Positions 6,334 through 9,562 of a stretch of DNA of 9,562 bases are shown here, piece by piece. A model generated the notes under the pieces. The model was not told the origin of the DNA and did no database searches. It saw only the letters and a list, made by a program, of their open reading frames with translations. Where the stretch lies: the NCBI GenBank assembly GCA_903853735.1, contig CAINUH010000440.1, positions 1 through 9,562 of the forward strand, written 5' to 3'. Both the position numbers and the translations under genes were made by a program. Within the stretch, counting starts at the first letter, position 1. Each line of letters opens with the position of its first letter. This DNA is from an uncultured Desulfomonile sp. GTDB lineage: Bacteria > Desulfobacterota > Desulfomonilia > Desulfomonilales > Desulfomonilaceae.

Positions 6334-7050
6334 ATGGCCTCGCTAATAAGATTGGAGAATGTTACGAAATGCTATCATAGCGGATTGTCCTGCGAAATTT
6401 TCCCTTTGAACGGGATTGATCTTGATGTTGCCCAGGGAGAGAGAATAATCCTCCTGGGCAAGAGCGGGTCCGGCAAGAGTACTTTCCTGAATCTTGTGGG
6501 CGGTGTGGACCAACCCACCTCTGGAAAGGTTTTTTTTGACAACCGCGACATGACGACCCTGTCGCAGTCGGAATTGGCCCAATACAGAAGGAAGGAGGTA
6601 GGATTTATTTTCCAATCCTTCAACCTTTTTTCGACTCTTACGGTCGGGGAAAATTTGATGTTACCGCTGGATCTGCTGGGAATATCCGATGAACGAAAGG
6701 CCAGGGATTTGCTGGACGCAGTGGGACTTGACGGTCAGTGGAAAAAATTCCCTGAACAGCTTTCCGGAGGCGAACAACAGAGAGTTGCCATTGCCAGGGC
6801 ACTGGTGAAGGATCCTCGCATATTACTCGCCGACGAGCCCACCGGTAATCTGGACCTGGAAACAGGGAACGCGATCCTGAAACTGATGGATCAAGTATGC
6901 AGAAACGGAAACGCTACACTTATCATGGTAACGCATAGCCCGGAGGCAATTTGGTTGGCCGACCGAAGATTCCGTTTGACGGCCGGATTACTGATGGAAG
7001 AGCCCTTGAATTATACTCGTTGCCAAAGTTCTTGTCCGAATCAGGATTGA
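6334..7050 (+). CDS. ABC transporter ATP-binding protein, LolD/MacB type
   Basis: This 238-residue cytoplasmic ATPase has all the working motifs of an ABC subunit: Walker [10 protein letters not shown] (42-50), Q-loop glutamine 94 in FIFQSFNL, signature LSGGEQQ (143-149), Walker B ILLADE (163-168), D-loop GNLD (171-174) and H-loop His201. The [22 protein letters not shown] and ADEPTGNLD wording is that of the LolD/MacB/FtsE/YbbA branch, whose members power mechanotransmission or lipoprotein release rather than solute import. Its partner is the permease starting 186 bases downstream. The start ATG has only a weak ribosome site, so it may be translated from the upstream gene's transcript. The last 17 residues or so ([13 protein letters not shown] end) are unlike the family and probably unimportant. 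The transported substrate is not evident. Confidence 0.93.
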   Translation: MASLIRLENVTKCYHSGLSCEIFPLNGIDLDVAQGERIILLGKSGSGKSTFLNLVGGVDQPTSGKVFFDNRDMTTLSQSELAQYRRKEVGFIFQSFNLFSTLTVGENLMLPLDLLGISDERKARDLLDAVGLDGQWKKFPEQLSGGEQQRVAIARALVKDPRILLADEPTGNLDLETGNAILKLMDQVCRNGNATLIMVTHSPEAIWLADRRFRLTAGLLMEEPLNYTRCQSSCPNQD

Positions 7051-7137
7051 TGAACGGCTGCAAAGTATACCCTAAAATTCTGAATGCCCTTACCGGAAGC
7101 GACATCTTTTCCTGTAATGCCCGCACCCCTCGTTTTC

Positions 7138-7157
7138 ATTCCGGCGAAAACCGGAAT
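7138..7157. repeat. REP-like hairpin repeat
   Basis: ATTCCGG (7138-7144) and CCGGAAT (7151-7157) pair perfectly around a CGAAAA loop. A further GGAATGA at 7163-7169 is also complementary to TCATTCC at 7136-7142, giving an alternative pairing. Short dispersed elements of the form ATTCCGGCGAAAGCCGGAAT are familiar in many proteobacterial genomes, so this is probably one copy of such a family. It lies between the ATPase and permease genes, where it could affect relative expression by stabilising or ending the upstream message. There is no T-run. Copy number elsewhere cannot be seen from this window. Confidence 0.6.
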
Positions 7158-7236
7158 CCATGGGAATGATGGTCCACATCTAACTTGTTCAAACGGACAA
7201 CTATTTTGGCAATCGCTATAAGGTTTCAGACACGTG

Positions 7237-9562
7237 ATGACTCTTTTGACCTTGCTCAAATTCAATATTCGCTATTATCGGCGTCACTCTTTGTTGTCTC
7301 TGCTGTGCCTCATGGGGATAACCCTGGGCGTAGGCATTGTCGTTGCTGTGGAATTAATCAATGATTCCGCGTTGTCCTCGTTTGCGTCCTCAGTAGATGT
7401 ACTGTCCGGTCGCGCGACGCACTCGGTGGTTTCTGATTACGGCCGGATTGATGATGCCAATTTCCGGGCTATCTGGCAAAACCCCGACATTGCGGCGGCA
7501 TCGCCGGTGATAGAGGCGATGGCAGAGACGCTCGAAACTTCGAGAGAGCCCATACGGTTCATGGGAGTCGATCCATTTCTTGATTCTGAGTTCAGATCAT
7601 TCACTCCGGCAGACCGGACCCAGGCTTCCCTCGCCGATTTCCTCGGCGCAGACGGACCAACGGCATGGGTGTCCGGTAGGTTAATGAACCGTTATGGGTT
7701 ACAACCTGGGGACACCCTGACCATACTTCCAGCCGGAATAGAAAAAAAAGTGAAGATTCTTGGGGTATTACCCGAATCTGCAGAAATGGGCCTCGGGGAC
7801 AATATTGCCCTGGTGGACATATCAGTTGCCCAGGACCTCTTTGGACGCCGGGGTTACCTGGACCGCATTGACATAATCACCCGCGGGGACACAGAAAATT
7901 TGCTGAAAGAATTACCCGGAAGCCTGAGGATCACGGATGCAAACACGAGGAAATCTACACTGGAATCCATGTTGTATTCATTCCAGTTGAACCTGGCTGC
8001 AATGAGCTTGTTGGCTCTATTCGTTGGGGTTTTTCTGATCTACAATTTTTCCATGTTCTCTGTTCTTTCACGCCGTGAGGACATGGCCCTCCTTCTGACG
8101 CTGGGGTCGGACAGGAAGGGCCTGGTGGGAGCGTTCCTTGCGGAATCCCTTTTGCTTGGCGCCACCGGCAGCGTTCTCGGCATAGCTTTTGGTTTTCTGG
8201 TCGCATGGTTCAGTATGGACCGGGTTTCATCTACGATCAGTGAACTATACTTTCACCTAAAGGTAGAGCGGGTGCATCTCACGCTGCCTATTGTTCTGAG
8301 CGGTCTTGGAGTTGGATTCCTGGCCACGGTGGTGGGAACCGGCCTGCCTGCCTTGGAAGTTGCCGTCACGCCGCCGGTTCTCGGAATCAAGCGTCAAAGC
8401 ATTGAGGACCGGGCTCACGGTTTGAAAGGTTTCCTCTTTGCAGGAGGATTGGCAGTTGTCGGTCTGGGGCTGGCCAGCGCTTGGGCGTCCAGATATTCGA
8501 TCTTCTGGGGTTTTGTATCGGCCTTTGGGATGACCCTTGCCTTTGCCCTGTTTACCCCATCGTTTCTGTCTCGATTCACCCATTACGTGGCGATATGGCT
8601 CAAAAAAATATTCGGCTCTCTTGAAGGATTCCTGGCAGCCAGGACCATACGGGCTTCACTCAGTCGAACGAGCATAGCAGTGGCTGCTCTGGCCGTGGCA
8701 CTTGCCATGACTATTGGAGTGGACACCATGATTTACAGTTTCAGGAATTCCGTCGCCTCGTGGCTTGCAGGATCTTTACAGGGAGATCTGTATATCTCTC
8801 CTGCCACAACCAAGTGGGATCATCCCTTGCCTGCGGAGCTGATTCACTCGTTAGGCGTGGATCCCAGGATAGACGAAGTGGAGCGCTACTCTACCTACGG
8901 TGTGGTCTTGCAAGGCAAACCGGTTAAGCTCAGGGTCATTGACGGGGCTGTCCTCGCGCGTCACTCGAACTTCCGTTTCCTCAAAGGCGACAAGAGTGCC
9001 TGGGAAGCTCTGCAGAATGGGGGAATATTCATCTCGGAATCTTTGGGATACCGTTTTGGATTGGATGTCGGACAGTATGCCGAGTTGGGCGCACCAAACG
9101 GAAAACGATCGTTTCCCATAGCGGCTATAGTGAGAGACTACTCCTCCGATCAAGGCACCCTGCACATGGACCGCAAAATCTACGAAACAATCTGGAAAGA
9201 TGACCGCGTCCAGTCAGTGGCTATATTCCTTAAGCCGAGCGCTTCTCCTGATGAGGTGCGAAGATCAATAGTGAGGCAATTTCCAGGTCTTGACCGCACA
9301 ATAGCGTCAAACACCAAGATGAAGGAAGACATTCTTGTCATTTTCGACAAGACTTTCGCTCCCACAGCCACACTGAAGGGTGTTTCTCTCCTGGTGGCGC
9401 TGTTGGGCATTGCCACGGCTTTGATGGCCATTCTCATGGAGCGATACAGAGAAATGACGGTCCTGGGCTACCTCGGGCTTACTCCGCGTGAACTGGGAAA
9501 AATGAATGTTTATCAAGCGTTGATAATGGGGCTGGCGGCTTTCTTGGTTTCCGTGGTGTGCG
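7237..9562 (+). CDS. ABC transporter permease, FtsX/MacB fold (partial at right edge)
   Basis: The frame stays open from 7237 to the window end: 775 codons, with the 3' end missing. The start is ATG 7237 or the adjoining in-frame GTG 7234; a TAA at 7219 closes the frame upstream and AAGG at 7220-7223 is a modest ribosome site. The layout is two tandem FtsX-like halves. TM1 (about 18-40) is followed by a MacB-type periplasmic domain (about 41-245), then three helices (about 251-276, 301-325, 349-370) and two central helices (about 398-442). A second half follows: a helix at about 478-500, a second periplasmic domain (about 503-705), and helices from 715 and 760 onward. LSRREDMALLLTLGSDRK (285-302) and ERYREMTVLGYLGLTPREL are the usual cytoplasmic coupling segments after FtsX helices. 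Family members of this ten-helix type are often about 830-860 residues, so the C terminus with roughly one or two helices is cut off. It surely pairs with the ATPase upstream; the cargo is unknown. Confidence 0.92.
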   Translation, partial: MTLLTLLKFNIRYYRRHSLLSLLCLMGITLGVGIVVAVELINDSALSSFASSVDVLSGRATHSVVSDYGRIDDANFRAIWQNPDIAAASPVIEAMAETLETSREPIRFMGVDPFLDSEFRSFTPADRTQASLADFLGADGPTAWVSGRLMNRYGLQPGDTLTILPAGIEKKVKILGVLPESAEMGLGDNIALVDISVAQDLFGRRGYLDRIDIITRGDTENLLKELPGSLRITDANTRKSTLESMLYSFQLNLAAMSLLALFVGVFLIYNFSMFSVLSRREDMALLLTLGSDRKGLVGAFLAESLLLGATGSVLGIAFGFLVAWFSMDRVSSTISELYFHLKVERVHLTLPIVLSGLGVGFLATVVGTGLPALEVAVTPPVLGIKRQSIEDRAHGLKGFLFAGGLAVVGLGLASAWASRYSIFWGFVSAFGMTLAFALFTPSFLSRFTHYVAIWLKKIFGSLEGFLAARTIRASLSRTSIAVAALAVALAMTIGVDTMIYSFRNSVASWLAGSLQGDLYISPATTKWDHPLPAELIHSLGVDPRIDEVERYSTYGVVLQGKPVKLRVIDGAVLARHSNFRFLKGDKSAWEALQNGGIFISESLGYRFGLDVGQYAELGAPNGKRSFPIAAIVRDYSSDQGTLHMDRKIYETIWKDDRVQSVAIFLKPSASPDEVRRSIVRQFPGLDRTIASNTKMKEDILVIFDKTFAPTATLKGVSLLVALLGIATALMAILMERYREMTVLGYLGLTPRELGKMNVYQALIMGLAAFLVSVVC

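Noticed and set aside
6320..6388. Direct repeat AGCGGATTGT at 6320-6329 and 6379-6388 around the ABC ATPase start
   Set aside because: Only ten bases, two copies, one inside the coding region; no further copies noticed, so probably chance.
8257..8583. Minus-strand open frames inside the permease gene (also 7955-8206, 8851-9165 and 9180-9437)
   Set aside because: They are antisense to a continuous membrane-protein frame and have low-complexity, unlikely translations.

Overview
The window looks like a chromosomal stretch from a Gram-negative, probably anaerobic bacterium. Clues are a B12-binding-type radical SAM enzyme, a HypB-type nickel GTPase, an AtoE-type short-chain fatty acid transporter, a YcgN-type cysteine-cluster protein and a LolD/MacB-like ABC export system with a large periplasmic-domain permease. 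This mix fits the former Deltaproteobacteria (Desulfobacterota; a syntrophic or sulfate-reducing lineage such as Desulfomonile or Syntrophobacter relatives). That assignment is inference from gene content and style only. No rRNA, tRNA, CRISPR array, transposase or phage gene was seen.

Layout. On the minus strand (2589 down to 103) two genes read leftward: a 154-residue protein joining a four-cysteine zinc ribbon to a small C-terminal domain resembling the UvrD/PcrA Tudor-like tail, then, 30 bases downstream, a 663-residue B12-binding radical SAM protein. From a 304-base divergent intergenic region (2590-2893) with candidate promoters on both strands, a 464-residue AtoE-like permease reads rightward (2894-4288) and ends at a small hairpin. 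After 190 noncoding bases comes a rightward run of five genes, probably one or two transcription units: a YcgN-like Cys-rich protein (4479-4805), hypB (4817-5476), an unrecognised secreted helical protein (5522-6301), an ABC ATPase (6334-7050) and, after a gap carrying a REP-like hairpin, an FtsX/MacB-fold ABC permease that runs off the right edge (7237 to beyond 9562).

How they may work together. The ATPase and permease almost certainly form one ABC system of the LolD/MacB superfamily, which moves lipids, lipoproteins or peptides out of the inner membrane rather than importing solutes. The secreted protein just upstream may be an accessory part. The YcgN-like protein and HypB are 11 bases apart with a strong ribosome binding site, so they are very likely co-expressed; HypB stands here without hypA, C, D, E or F. 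The AtoE permease would import or exchange short-chain fatty acids such as butyrate or acetoacetate, but no CoA-transferase or thiolase gene adjoins it.

No clear undescribed system such as a defence island is visible. The best leads are the zinc-ribbon/Tudor-like protein paired with the radical SAM enzyme, the isolated YcgN-hypB pair, the unknown secreted protein beside the ABC exporter, and a perfect 14-base palindrome near the left edge.
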